Source: Chitinophaga agrisoli (lineage in GTDB: Bacteria; Bacteroidota; Bacteroidia; Chitinophagales; Chitinophagaceae). Taken from it: a stretch of 64,000 bases of DNA. The notes below the pieces were generated by a model, which had not been told where the DNA came from, did no database searches, and saw only the letters and a list, made by a program, of their open reading frames with translations. Each line of letters begins with the position of its first letter. Positions within the stretch are counted from its first letter, which is position 1. Location: NCBI RefSeq assembly GCF_008386695.1, contig NZ_VUOC01000003.1:1-64000 (forward strand), given 5' to 3'. This document shows positions 10,246 to 19,429 of this stretch, piece after piece. The translations under genes were made by a program, and so were the position numbers.

Positions 10246-11706
10246 ATGCAGACACCATCTCAGCAATTCCTCTCAAAATTAGGCGTAACAGAGCCCGTAA
10301 GCCAGCAAGCAGCTTCCAATGAAAATGAGAACGACCGCCGTTCCTTCCTGAAGAAAACAGCCATTGGCGGCCTGGCCCTGGGCGGCTTTATGTTCTCCAA
10401 TATCCATGATACGCTGGCGCATTCCACGTCAAAAGTAAACCGTTACTCCGCCCCCTCAGACCTTAAGATCACAGATATGCGTTATGCGATCGGTATGAAC
10501 TCTACCGGCCGTTGTCCTATCATCCGTATCGATACCAACCAGGGTATCTATGGCCTGGGCGAAGTAAGGGACGGCGCCAGCTGGCGTTATGCCCTTTTCC
10601 TTAAAAGCCGTATCATGGGTATGAACCCCTGCAGCGTGGAAATGGTCTTTAAACGTATTAAACAGTTTGGCTTCCACGGCCGCCAGGGTGGCGGTGTATC
10701 CGGTGTGGAAATGGCCCTCTGGGACCTGGCTGGTAAAGCCTACGGTGTGCCGGTGTATCAGCTGTTAGGCGGCAAATACCGGGACCGGGTACGCCTCTAC
10801 GCAGATACCCCGGAGGTGGAAGACCCAACAGAATTCGCCGCCAAGCTAAAAGACCGCCTGGAAGGCAAAGGATATACCTTCCTCAAAATGGACTTCGGTA
10901 TTGAGCTGCTGCGTAATACGCCCGGCGCTTTGGTGAATAATAATTTCTGGGACGTAGGCCGCCAATGGTCCAACGAGCCTATGACCTATGGCGCTACAGA
11001 ACATCCTTTTACCCAGGTACAGATCACTCCAAAAGGATTGGATATACTGGCAGAACGTATCTCCAGGGTACGGGAAGCGGTAGGTTATAACATCCCCCTG
11101 GCTTCTGACCACTATGGGCATTTTGATCAAAATAACGCCATCCGCCTGGGTAAGGCGGTAGAGCCCTATCGGCTGGCCTGGCTGGAAGATCTTATCCCCT
11201 GGAAGTTCACAGAGCAATGGAAACAGATCACCAATGCCATAGAAACGCCTACCCTCACCGGAGAAGATATCTACCTTAAAGAAGAATTTATTAAATTGAT
11301 AGATGCCCATGCGGTAGATCTTATCCATCCAGACCTGGCAACAGCCGGTGGCATCCTGGAAACCAAACGGATAGGCGATTATGCAGAGGAAAGGGGCGTA
11401 GCCATGGCGATGCATTTTGCAGGTTATCCCATTTCATTTATGGCCAACGTGCACTGCGCCGCCGCTACCCAGAATTTTGTAGCGCTGGAACATCACTCGC
11501 TGGATGTGCCTTACTGGAATAACCTGGTAAAATCTGATAAGCCACTCATCGAAAAAGGTTTTGCCATTGTGCCGGACAAACCCGGTTTAGGCATTGAGCT
11601 CAATGACGATGAGATCAAACAGCACCTGGCGCCGGAAGACAAAACCTATTTTGCGCCCACCCCGGAATGGAATGAGAACCGCTCCTGGGATCGCTTATGG
11701 AGTTAA
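10246..11706 (+). CDS. Tat-exported mandelate racemase / muconate lactonizing enzyme family dehydratase
   Basis: 486 residues. A twin-arginine motif (DRRSFLKK, residues 30-37) precedes a Gly-rich hydrophobic stretch, indicating folded export. The enolase-superfamily capping domain and barrel follow. Visible active-site landmarks are FLKMD (Lys at the end of barrel strand 2), SDHYGHF (Asp/His), WLEDL (Glu), TGED (Glu), IHPDLATAGG and MAMHFAGYP (His). The Asp-x-His pattern resembles acid-sugar dehydratases of the galactonate dehydratase type more than mandelate racemase. The substrate is unknown. Together with the RraA-like neighbour it suggests dehydration followed by aldol cleavage of a sugar acid in the periplasm. 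Confidence 0.87.
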   Translation: MQTPSQQFLSKLGVTEPVSQQAASNENENDRRSFLKKTAIGGLALGGFMFSNIHDTLAHSTSKVNRYSAPSDLKITDMRYAIGMNSTGRCPIIRIDTNQGIYGLGEVRDGASWRYALFLKSRIMGMNPCSVEMVFKRIKQFGFHGRQGGGVSGVEMALWDLAGKAYGVPVYQLLGGKYRDRVRLYADTPEVEDPTEFAAKLKDRLEGKGYTFLKMDFGIELLRNTPGALVNNNFWDVGRQWSNEPMTYGATEHPFTQVQITPKGLDILAERISRVREAVGYNIPLASDHYGHFDQNNAIRLGKAVEPYRLAWLEDLIPWKFTEQWKQITNAIETPTLTGEDIYLKEEFIKLIDAHAVDLIHPDLATAGGILETKRIGDYAEERGVAMAMHFAGYPISFMANVHCAAATQNFVALEHHSLDVPYWNNLVKSDKPLIEKGFAIVPDKPGLGIELNDDEIKQHLAPEDKTYFAPTPEWNENRSWDRLWS

Positions 11707-11749
11707 ATTTAAGGGCAGTCCCGGACTGCCCGCCACATAAACCGTCCGT

Positions 11750-12862
11750 ATGAACCGCTATAAACTATCAGGGTACCTGTCGTTGCTGGCCCTTATCGCC
11801 TACATTGTTGTTTCCATTTTGGGCATCCATTCCGCTGCCGGCTGGTTATTGATGTTATGCTTCGCTGCCCTTGCTTTTGCCTTCCGTGGCAATCCTGTAT
11901 TAAAGGGCTTTTCTTATACGGTGATGATCTTTGCCGCTGTAAGCCTGGCCATGTACTACCCGCAGCATTTTATCAAAGTAGGGGAGTTTAAACTGTCCGC
12001 GTTGATAGTGCCGCTGTTGCAGATCATCATGTTTGGTATGGGCACCAGCCTCAGTTGGGCAGATTTTGGACAGGTAGCCAAAATGCCGATGGGTATTGGC
12101 GTAGGCATTATCGGGCATTACACCATCATGCCCCTGGTAGGGTATACCATCACCCGTATCTTTCACTTTCCACCGGAGATAGCCGCCGGGATCATACTGA
12201 TAGGCGCCTGCCCAAGTGGCCTTGCGTCTAATGTGATGTCTTACCTGGCCGGCGCTAACCTGGCCTTATCCGTATCCATTACCGCTACTGTAACGCTGCT
12301 GGCGCCGGTGATCACCCCTTTGTGGATGAAACTGTTGGCCGGCCAGTTTGTAGAGATCGTGTTCTGGGAAATGATGTGGCATATCATCCAGATCGTGATC
12401 CTGCCCATTGTGCTGGGGCTGGTCTTTAATCATTTCCTGCACGGCCGTTTTAAATGGCTGGATGCTGCCATGCCCGTGGTATCAATGGTAAGTATCGGCC
12501 TTATCATCGTGGTCATTACTGCCAGCGGACGGGATAGCCTGTTAACCGTAGGCCCCCTGCTGGTAGTGGCTACCTTGCTGCATAATATCAGTGGCTATAT
12601 TTTAGGATATTGGGGCGCCCGCCTGTTCCGTATGCCGGAAAAGGACTGCCGCACCGTAGCCCTGGAAGTGGGCATGCAGAATGGCGGCCTGGCATCCGGT
12701 CTGGCCTTAAAAATGGGCAAGCTGGCTACCGTGGGACTGGCGCCCGCCGTATTTGGCCCGTTAATGAATATTACCGGCTCTGCTTTGGCAAACTGGTGGA
12801 AAGGGCGGCCGGCAGAGGAACCTATCGCAGATCAGGTTCCAAACGCCGTAAAACCTCACTAA
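11750..12862 (+). CDS. Bile acid:sodium symporter (BASS) family transporter
   Basis: 370 residues, strongly hydrophobic, with about 9-10 membrane spans. Family landmarks are the FGMGTSLSWADF segment, GIILIGACPSGLASNVMSYLA (sodium-binding region) and EVGMQNGGLASGLA. BASS proteins move organic anions such as bile acids, pyruvate or keto-acids with sodium across the inner membrane. It is the last gene of the operon, 43 bp after the dehydratase. It probably imports the acid product of the exported enzymes. A strong terminator hairpin follows. Confidence 0.92.
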   Translation: MNRYKLSGYLSLLALIAYIVVSILGIHSAAGWLLMLCFAALAFAFRGNPVLKGFSYTVMIFAAVSLAMYYPQHFIKVGEFKLSALIVPLLQIIMFGMGTSLSWADFGQVAKMPMGIGVGIIGHYTIMPLVGYTITRIFHFPPEIAAGIILIGACPSGLASNVMSYLAGANLALSVSITATVTLLAPVITPLWMKLLAGQFVEIVFWEMMWHIIQIVILPIVLGLVFNHFLHGRFKWLDAAMPVVSMVSIGLIIVVITASGRDSLLTVGPLLVVATLLHNISGYILGYWGARLFRMPEKDCRTVALEVGMQNGGLASGLALKMGKLATVGLAPAVFGPLMNITGSALANWWKGRPAEEPIADQVPNAVKPH

Positions 12863-12865
12863 ATA

Positions 12866-12899
12866 AAGCGGCCGGCTCAAAGAGATGAGCCGGCCGCTT
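12866..12899. terminator. Bidirectional hairpin terminator between convergent genes
   Basis: Perfect 14-bp G+C-rich stem (arms 12866-12879 and 12886-12899) with a six-base loop. It lies between the stop codons of the plus-strand symporter and the minus-strand metalloprotease. The outer base pairs are A/T and the minus-strand side continues T-rich. Confidence 0.85.
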
Positions 12900-12921
12900 A
12901 TATCGCTAAAAGCTAACAGCT

Positions 12922-15504
12922 TTACTTCGGTTCCAGTGCCGTATTGATCCGCTGTACCAGGTCCGTCAAATGATAGCGGCTCATATTATCCGGCATGCCG
13001 GCAGCAGCTGTACGGATCTCATTCCGCAGCGCTGTCAGCTGGGCGCGGGCAATACTGCTCACATCCGTACGGGTGGGATCAGCAGCCGGGCTGCCAAAGA
13101 AAATAGAGATCCCGCCGCTGGGGGTAGGGGAGTTGGGAGATAAGAGCTCCGTCAGCTGTTTTACATATGCCTTCTGCAGGTTCCTGCGGAAGATATCGAT
13201 GGATTTATGGGTATACACCTCGCTAAAGATGCCTTTCTTCAGGTCATTCAGCATATCGGTAGCCTGGTAGGCCTCGCTGCTTTCCATGGCAGATGCGTTC
13301 AGCAGTTTATTCAGGGTATTGGCGCTTAACAGGCGGTCCAGTACCGGGTCCTGACGTGCCATTACCACACTGGTGGCATCATTGCCCGTACGGCTCAGGA
13401 TGTCTTTGTCCAGCAGCCACTTAGGCGTGGTGAATAGTTGCTCGTTCAGGAACTTTACCGCATCGCGCTGGGTGGCTTTGGATACGGCCTCATATACCGC
13501 CCCGTCCTGTTCTACCGTTTTAGGCGTTTCATAGATCCCGCCTACGTTCTTGGCCACATGGCCCATGTAGCGGCCGTATTGCCCGGCTACTTCCCGGTAT
13601 AACTCGCTCAGGTTGCTATAACCCTCATTGGCCTCGCGGGTCCATGCCATCAGGTTAGGCATAATACGCTGCAGGTTCTTGATGCCGTAAAGGCTGGCTT
13701 TCATGGCATCATCGCCCAGGTCCTCGTTCTGGGAACGGGGATCGTCCGGGTTGCTTTCTGTACCAAACCAGTAACGTTTGTCTTTCAGGCGGTTAATGGC
13801 CCATTTGTTCAGGGTGGCCTTTTCCGCTTCTGCGGTAGCGGCATCCGGTATCAGGTGGTAACCCCATTCAATAGCCCATTTATCATAGTAGTTGATGCGG
13901 GGATACAGGTCCGCGCCGGTAATACCATCCTCCGGTTGCGCCACATAGTTAAAACGGGCATAGTCCATAATAGAAGGGGCAAAGCCGTTTTTCTCCACCC
14001 AGGCTTTATCACGCAGCTTATCCACCGGGTAAGCGGAGCTGGAACCAAAATTATGCCGCAGACCCAGGGTATGCCCCACCTCGTGAGAGGATACAAAACG
14101 GATCAGCTCTCCCATCAGCTCATCATCAAACTCCATGGTCCTGGCCCGGGGATCATTGGGCGAACATTGGATAAAGTACCAGTTGCGCAGCAGGCGCATT
14201 ACATTATGGTACCAGTTGATATGGCTCTCCAGGATCTCGCCGGAGCGGGGATCATGCACATGCGGGCCGCTGGCGTTGGCAATATCGGAAGGTTTGTATA
14301 CGATAGCAGAGAAACGGGCGTCTTCCAGGCTCCAGGTAGAGTCTTCCTGCAGGGTAGGCGCCATCTTGGCCACAATGGCATTTTTAAAGCCGGCCTGTTC
14401 AAAGGCCACCTGCCAGTCATTTACGCCCTGTATCAGGTACTTACGCCATTTAGCAGGGGTAGCAGGATCTATATAGAATATGATAGGTTTCTTAGGTTCT
14501 ACCAGTTCGCCGCGTTTGTATTTCTCCAGGTCCTCATCCTTAGGCTCCAGGCGCCAGCGGGTGATCATCTGCAGCCGTTTTACCCCTTGTGGGTCAGCAT
14601 CAAAATCCGTAACGCTGGTGGTAAAATAACCGATACGGGGATCAAAATAACGGGATTGCATGGGCACCTTAGGCAACAGTACCAGGGAGCTGTTCAGCTC
14701 CAGGGTGGCATTGCCCCCGGCCGCGCCGCCGGGCATACCGGGTATAGGCAAACCGCCGCCGCTTTTTGAATAGGTTTTTACCGTTTTGATCTCAGTATTA
14801 ATAGGATAGGAGCGCACATCCACCACATAGGACTTATCCGGCTGTACGCCGCCCAGCCGCAATCCTGTTTTCATGCGCTGGTCAAAGAACAGGATATCGT
14901 TATCACCATTAATATAGTCTGTCATATCCACCACGCAGCCGCTGCTGTCTTTGGAAAACGCCTTGATATCAAAAGCCGCTGCAATAGGCTGGATATTAGA
15001 GTTCATCACCGCGTTGAACATAGGCTGGGTACTGTCTTTGGAGATCTCGCTGTAGGAAATGTTCTTCAGGAAGATGCGGTTATTGGGCCCCTTTTCAAAA
15101 CGGATCACATTCTCGCCTATCTGGTCGCCGCTGTAGCCAAAGAACATGGCCCGCAGGCCGGCGGCCGATTTGGAGATCCGGTTCACCACCAGTATATCCC
15201 TGCCCAGCAGGGAGTCCGCGATCTCAAAATATACCTTATCATCCAGTTTATAGATGTTGAACAGGCCGGAATCCGCTTTGGCCCTGGCAGTTATCACCTC
15301 GCTAAACTGTTTTGGATTGGCTTTGGGAGTGCCCGGCGGGGGGATCATGGGCTGTTTGCCGGTACTATCTTTGGCCTGAAGGCTGGCTGTTGTGCTGTGT
15401 TTTTTCTTTTTCCTTTGGGCTGTTGAGGGTGTACTGAGTGCTACGATTAGACAGAGTATTGCTGCTGCAACCGCAACAGTCCTGCTTTTTACATACATGG
15501 TCAT
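12922..15504 (-). CDS. Exported zinc-dependent metalloprotease (DUF5117/DUF5118 type)
   Basis: 860 residues from the ATG at 15504. An in-frame TTG at 15564 would add 20 residues ahead of the signal peptide and is less likely. The signal peptide ends near STAQ. The central catalytic motif HEVGHTLGLRHN (residues about 474-485) is the HExxHxxGxxH metzincin-type zinc site. The flanking regions match the DUF5118-DUF5117-DUF4953 arrangement of large Bacteroidota secreted proteases. It is probably periplasmic or secreted, with unknown substrate. It stands alone, convergent with the symporter gene. Confidence 0.92.
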   Translation of the reverse strand: MTMYVKSRTVAVAAAILCLIVALSTPSTAQRKKKKHSTTASLQAKDSTGKQPMIPPPGTPKANPKQFSEVITARAKADSGLFNIYKLDDKVYFEIADSLLGRDILVVNRISKSAAGLRAMFFGYSGDQIGENVIRFEKGPNNRIFLKNISYSEISKDSTQPMFNAVMNSNIQPIAAAFDIKAFSKDSSGCVVDMTDYINGDNDILFFDQRMKTGLRLGGVQPDKSYVVDVRSYPINTEIKTVKTYSKSGGGLPIPGMPGGAAGGNATLELNSSLVLLPKVPMQSRYFDPRIGYFTTSVTDFDADPQGVKRLQMITRWRLEPKDEDLEKYKRGELVEPKKPIIFYIDPATPAKWRKYLIQGVNDWQVAFEQAGFKNAIVAKMAPTLQEDSTWSLEDARFSAIVYKPSDIANASGPHVHDPRSGEILESHINWYHNVMRLLRNWYFIQCSPNDPRARTMEFDDELMGELIRFVSSHEVGHTLGLRHNFGSSSAYPVDKLRDKAWVEKNGFAPSIMDYARFNYVAQPEDGITGADLYPRINYYDKWAIEWGYHLIPDAATAEAEKATLNKWAINRLKDKRYWFGTESNPDDPRSQNEDLGDDAMKASLYGIKNLQRIMPNLMAWTREANEGYSNLSELYREVAGQYGRYMGHVAKNVGGIYETPKTVEQDGAVYEAVSKATQRDAVKFLNEQLFTTPKWLLDKDILSRTGNDATSVVMARQDPVLDRLLSANTLNKLLNASAMESSEAYQATDMLNDLKKGIFSEVYTHKSIDIFRRNLQKAYVKQLTELLSPNSPTPSGGISIFFGSPAADPTRTDVSSIARAQLTALRNEIRTAAAGMPDNMSRYHLTDLVQRINTALEPK

Positions 15505-16202
15505 AGTTTTATTGGATGGTTGATCCTTGATCTGCCGCAGTTTTGTTTTAACTGCTGTTTGCAAATAAATATATAAAGCAGTAACTTATCAGGAAATTCC
15601 ATAAGCGCTTTATTTCTCTTAAGAATGGAAAGAATAGCAGTATATTAACGGCGGTTTATAACCAGGGGGATGTTCGGGAATAGGGGTAGGGCGTTGTTTA
15701 TATTGATATAGTTGTTGATATATAACGCACGCTTTTTCCTTAGTTATAATGAGTTATGGGACCAAAGGGCAGCAGGATAGCACGTTCTGCCGGACTAATA
15801 AGTCAAAAGCTGCTACTGTAGCGGAAGGCGTTTAAAGTGAATAAAGGGGTAAAATTTGTTGGAACATTTAAAAATTTCCTTAAATTGTGCGTCCAACTTT
15901 GAAAAAAAATCAATAAATTTCGATTTTCAAGGACAGTAACAATAAAGGTTAAATAACCATTAGATGTTGTTGCTACTCGTTAGTGCTTAAAGTGTATGCT
16001 CAATAAAACTGGAATTGAAAGTCCTTTCGCAAGGACTTTGTGTGCAGGTTAAATTTTGTGAGATTTTTTGAGCAGCACTTGTTTTTTTAAGGCAACCGTC
16101 TAATATTTGCGATTCGCGTAATTGTAATTGTTACAGTTATTCACAACAAACGGAAATACTAAAAAACCATAGTTTAATTTTTAACACTAAAATTCAATCA
16201 AC
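15505..16202. other. Long non-coding interval upstream of exbB
   Basis: About 700 bp without a credible reading frame, A+T-rich especially after 15840. It separates the divergent metalloprotease and exbB genes. It contains a stem-loop at 16018-16039 and TTG / TAATATTTG-like elements around 16081-16110 that could be a Bacteroidota -33/-7 promoter. Nothing else recognisable was seen. Confidence 0.6.
16018..16039 (+). promoter_or_regulatory. Stem-loop upstream of exbB
   Basis: Perfect 9-bp inverted repeat AAAGTCCTT / AAGGACTTT closing a TCGC tetraloop, about 165 bp before the exbB start. It has no T-tract, so it is not an obvious terminator. It may be a leader structure or lie upstream of the promoter. 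Function unknown. Confidence 0.4.
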
Positions 16203-17063
16203 ATGGCTGAGACTAAAACAACTGTGACTGCAGCTGCTGCCAAATCGACAACGACTTCCAATCAACCTAAAAAATCGAACAACCTGTTTGCGGCACTGGC
16301 CATTCCTATCTGTTTGGCCATCGGCATACTCTTTTACATCTTTGTATTGGGTAGCCCGTCTAACTTTCAGGGAGGCGTTGTAGGCGGCCATCCAGTTGAG
16401 GAAGGCATTGGTAAATGGTTTGGAACAGTTTACATGGGTGGACCCGTAGTACCCGTTCTTATCACTGTACTGCTGGTTTGCTTAACTTTCGTAATTGAGC
16501 GTTTCCTGTATCTGACTAAAGCTAAAGGTAAATTTAGCGGCAGCGAGCTGGTACGCAAAGTACAATATCACCTGGCTAACAAAAACGTAGATGCAGCACT
16601 GGCTGAATGCGACAAGCAGAAAGGTTCTGTAGGTAACGTACTGAAAGCAGGTCTGAAAAAATATAAAGAAATGATCGGTAACACTGAACTGGATACCGAA
16701 CAGAAGATCCTGACTATCAAACAAGAGATCGAAGAAACTACTGCGCTGGAACTGCCTATGATGGAAAAGAACCTGGTGTTCCTGTCCACTATCGCTTCTA
16801 TCGCTACCCTGATCGGCCTGTTCGGTACAGTATTAGGTATGATCCGCGCGTTCTCCGCAATGGCAACCGGTGGTGCTCCTGACTCCGCTCAGCTGGCTGG
16901 TGGTATCTCTGAGGCCCTGATCAATACTGCTCTGGGTATCGGTACTTCTGCCGTAGCTATCATCATGTACAACTACTTTACTACCAATATCGATAGCATC
17001 ACTTACGCTATTGACGAGTCTGGCTTTACTTTAACTCAGAGCTTTGCTGCTAACCACAAATAA
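16203..17063 (+). CDS. exbB: ExbB/TolQ/MotA-family proton channel protein
   Basis: 286 residues. A low-complexity cytoplasmic N-terminus is followed by a span at about 28-50, a second at about 80-98, a large cytoplasmic loop, and two C-terminal helices containing the GLFGTVLGMIRAFSAMATGG signature. This is the inner-membrane motor subunit that uses the proton gradient to power TonB. It begins the cluster exbB-exbD-exbD-tonB, which would energise the two SusC transporters in the window and others elsewhere. TolQ assignment is less likely because tonB follows rather than tolA/tolB. Confidence 0.93.
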   Translation: MAETKTTVTAAAAKSTTTSNQPKKSNNLFAALAIPICLAIGILFYIFVLGSPSNFQGGVVGGHPVEEGIGKWFGTVYMGGPVVPVLITVLLVCLTFVIERFLYLTKAKGKFSGSELVRKVQYHLANKNVDAALAECDKQKGSVGNVLKAGLKKYKEMIGNTELDTEQKILTIKQEIEETTALELPMMEKNLVFLSTIASIATLIGLFGTVLGMIRAFSAMATGGAPDSAQLAGGISEALINTALGIGTSAVAIIMYNYFTTNIDSITYAIDESGFTLTQSFAANHK

Positions 17064-17134
17064 TTTTTAATTATTTGTATGGAATTTCAGCGGTTTTGAA
17101 TCTTAATTAAAGTTGAAACTAAAAAGGAGTAAAG

Positions 17135-17791
17135 ATGCCTAAAATTAAAATGGCCCGGAAAAGTACGATGATTGACATGACCGCAATGTGTGACGTTGCG
17201 TTCCTGTTGCTCACGTTCTTCATGCTGGCCACTAAATTCAAACCGGAAGAGCCTGTAACGGTGGTTACTCCGTCCTCCATTAATACGAAACTCCTGCCTG
17301 ATTCTGACGTGATTTTATTCACTGTGGACAAAACCGGTAGGATTTTCTTTAGCATGGACGGACAACCGAAGCGTAAGAAACTGATCGAGGACCTGAATTC
17401 ACAGTTCAAACTGAATTTGGATCAGAAGGCAATGAACAACTTCATCGTAGGCGCCGTAGTAGGTGCTGAACTGAAGAACCTGAATAGCTACCTGGGAATG
17501 AAGGCGGAAGCCCGCAAAACCTCAGGTCTGGAATCAGGCATTCCTGCTGACTCAGCCAACAATGAGCTGTCTACCTGGATCAACTACGCCAGAACCGCAC
17601 AGGGTGGCAATCCCAGACTGCAGTACTGTATCAAGGCGGATAACGAAACGCCTTATCCTAAGATCAAAGAGATCATGCAGACCTTCAAAGATCTTAAAAT
17701 ACAGAAACTGAACCTGGTAACCAACCTGGAAGCTATACCCCCGGGTACAGCTGCCGCTCTGGCTCAGCAAACCGGCGGAAAGAAAGATTAA
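17135..17791 (+). CDS. exbD: ExbD/TolR-family biopolymer transport protein (first copy)
   Basis: 218 residues. A short cytoplasmic N-terminus carries the motif MIDMTAMCDVAFLLLTFFML (about 10-29), whose Asp in the membrane span is the proton-carrying residue of ExbD. A periplasmic domain follows and is longer than in classical ExbD, which is about 140 residues. It lies 71 bp after exbB. Duplicated exbD genes are common in Bacteroidota. Confidence 0.92.
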   Translation: MPKIKMARKSTMIDMTAMCDVAFLLLTFFMLATKFKPEEPVTVVTPSSINTKLLPDSDVILFTVDKTGRIFFSMDGQPKRKKLIEDLNSQFKLNLDQKAMNNFIVGAVVGAELKNLNSYLGMKAEARKTSGLESGIPADSANNELSTWINYARTAQGGNPRLQYCIKADNETPYPKIKEIMQTFKDLKIQKLNLVTNLEAIPPGTAAALAQQTGGKKD

Positions 17792-17866
17792 TCAATTTAT
17801 TTAGTAAACGGCAGGTGATTTCCGCGGAAGCTACGCTGCCAATTCTAAACCAAAAAAGCTACTACT

Positions 17867-18463
17867 ATGGCAGAAATGGATACCAGTAGTAAGGGTGGAG
17901 CTGGCAAAAAACATGGGGGTACGAAATCCAAAAAGCTTTCTACCCGCGTGGATATGACACCCATGGTGGACTTAGGCTTTCTCCTGATCACCTTCTTCAT
18001 GCTCACCACTACCATGTCCAAGCCCAAAACAATGGACTTGATCATGCCAAAGGATACAAAAGATGAGAAGGAGCAGAATAAGGTGAAAGAGAGCACTGCC
18101 CTGACTATACTGCTTGGAAAAAATAACCGTGTATATTACTACGCAGGTCTGGCGCAGGACCCTAACGCTTCCGCCAACCCTGAATTCTTTAAGGCAACTT
18201 CCTTTGCCAATAAGAACGGTATACGGGATGTGATTACCAAAAAAAGAGATGAAGTAGCACAACTGAGAAACGCAAAAGGCGAGCCTGAAGATGTAGTGGT
18301 GATCATCAAAGCCGATGACCAGTCCACCTACAAGAACTTCGTGGATATCCTGGACGAAATGGCCATTAACCGCATCCAGCGTTATGCAGCCGTTGATATC
18401 AGCGACCAGGATAAAACATGGATCAAGCAAACCGAAACGGCTAACGTTGGTGGAGCTCAGTAA
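17867..18463 (+). CDS. exbD: ExbD/TolR-family biopolymer transport protein (second copy)
   Basis: 198 residues. A Lys/Gly-rich N-terminus leads to VDMTPMVDLGFLLITFFML (about 27-45), the ExbD span with its essential Asp. The periplasmic part contains an ExbD-type end (VVIIKADDQSTYKNFVDILD). It differs clearly from the first copy, so it is not a recent duplication. The two may form a hetero-oligomeric stator. Confidence 0.92.
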   Translation: MAEMDTSSKGGAGKKHGGTKSKKLSTRVDMTPMVDLGFLLITFFMLTTTMSKPKTMDLIMPKDTKDEKEQNKVKESTALTILLGKNNRVYYYAGLAQDPNASANPEFFKATSFANKNGIRDVITKKRDEVAQLRNAKGEPEDVVVIIKADDQSTYKNFVDILDEMAINRIQRYAAVDISDQDKTWIKQTETANVGGAQ

Positions 18464-18509
18464 TTTGTGAAAAATTCAATTTTTTGCATCCATCTATAAA
18501 ATAAAGACA

Positions 18510-19346
18510 ATGGATTCAGCTAAAATACTAAATGCCGATTTTCTTGACATCCTGTTCGAAGGCAGGAATAAAGAATATGGGGCATACGAACTGAGAAGAA
18601 AGTACGAGAAACGCGTACGCAATGCCCTCATCGGCACTGCTGCCGTTTGTCTCTTAGGGGTGGGTGGTTACGCTGTTAGCAATATCATACGCGGTATAGA
18701 GGCTAGAAACCCTAAAAAACCCGTGATTGAGCAGATAAAGATGGAGGATATCAAGCTGCCGGACGATCCCAAGACTCCGCCGCCGCCCCCTCCGCCTCCT
18801 GCGCCCCCCCCGCCGGTGAAACCGTCCGTACAGTTTACGCCGCCCGTTATTAAAAAGGATAACGAGGTGCCACCGGAAGAAGAACCACCAAAAGTAGAAG
18901 AGATCAAGGATAAAGCGGTTAGTACTAAAACTATGGAAGGTGATCCCAACGGTATCGACCCGGGATTGCTGGAAGATAGCAAAGGTACAGGTGTGGTAGA
19001 AGCCCCCCCGCCGCCTCCTAAAGAAGAGATCTTCACTTTCGTGGAACAACCGCCCACCTTCCCCGGTGGTGAGGAAGCCCTGGCCAAATACCTGAGCAAG
19101 AACATCCGTTACCCGCGTGTAGCGCAGGAAAACGGTATTTCCGGTACTGTGTTTGTGCAATTCGTGGTAGACTCAGAAGGTACCATCAAAGATGTTAAAA
19201 CAGTAGGCGCTGCTAAAGGTGGCGGCCTGGAAGAAGAAGCTGTGCGCGTGGTGAAAACCATGCCCAAATGGAAACCTGGTAAGCAGAACGGCCGTCAGGT
19301 ATCCGTACAGTTTAACCTCCCCATCCGCTTTACTTTACAAGAGTAG
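18510..19346 (+). CDS. tonB: TonB energy transducer
   Basis: 278 residues. An N-terminal cytoplasmic segment with the Bacteroidota-type DILFEGRNKEYGAYELRR motif is followed by one membrane span (about 37-57) and a proline-rich periplasmic spacer (PPPPPPPAPPPPVKP near residue 90). The C-terminal TonB domain starts near residue 190 (YPRVAQENGISGTVFVQF) and ends MPKWKPGKQNGRQVSVQF then NLPIRFTL. It contacts TonB boxes of SusC-type transporters. It is the last gene of the cluster, followed by a strong terminator. Confidence 0.95.
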   Translation: MDSAKILNADFLDILFEGRNKEYGAYELRRKYEKRVRNALIGTAAVCLLGVGGYAVSNIIRGIEARNPKKPVIEQIKMEDIKLPDDPKTPPPPPPPPAPPPPVKPSVQFTPPVIKKDNEVPPEEEPPKVEEIKDKAVSTKTMEGDPNGIDPGLLEDSKGTGVVEAPPPPPKEEIFTFVEQPPTFPGGEEALAKYLSKNIRYPRVAQENGISGTVFVQFVVDSEGTIKDVKTVGAAKGGGLEEEAVRVVKTMPKWKPGKQNGRQVSVQFNLPIRFTLQE

Positions 19347-19369
19347 TACTGTTCAGATGATATTCTTAC

Positions 19370-19404
19370 ATTCCTCACCGGGCCAACCCGGTGAGGAATT
19401 TTTT
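19370..19404 (+). terminator. Rho-independent terminator after tonB
   Basis: Perfect 13-bp stem (19370-19382 with 19387-19399), CCAA loop and a T-run to 19404. An in-frame GTG at 19391, inside the 3' arm, is therefore not a credible start for mnmE. Confidence 0.9.
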
Positions 19405-19429
19405 ATTTGTGCTATATTGCCGCCTTGTT

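Noticed and set aside
13855-14769. 304-codon frame antisense to the metalloprotease
   Set aside because: Shadow of the HExxH metalloprotease on the other strand; composition is what a G+C-rich reverse frame gives.
19391-19429. N-terminal extension of MnmE from a GTG
   Set aside because: The GTG is part of the 3' arm of the tonB terminator, and the added residues are not in the MnmE family.
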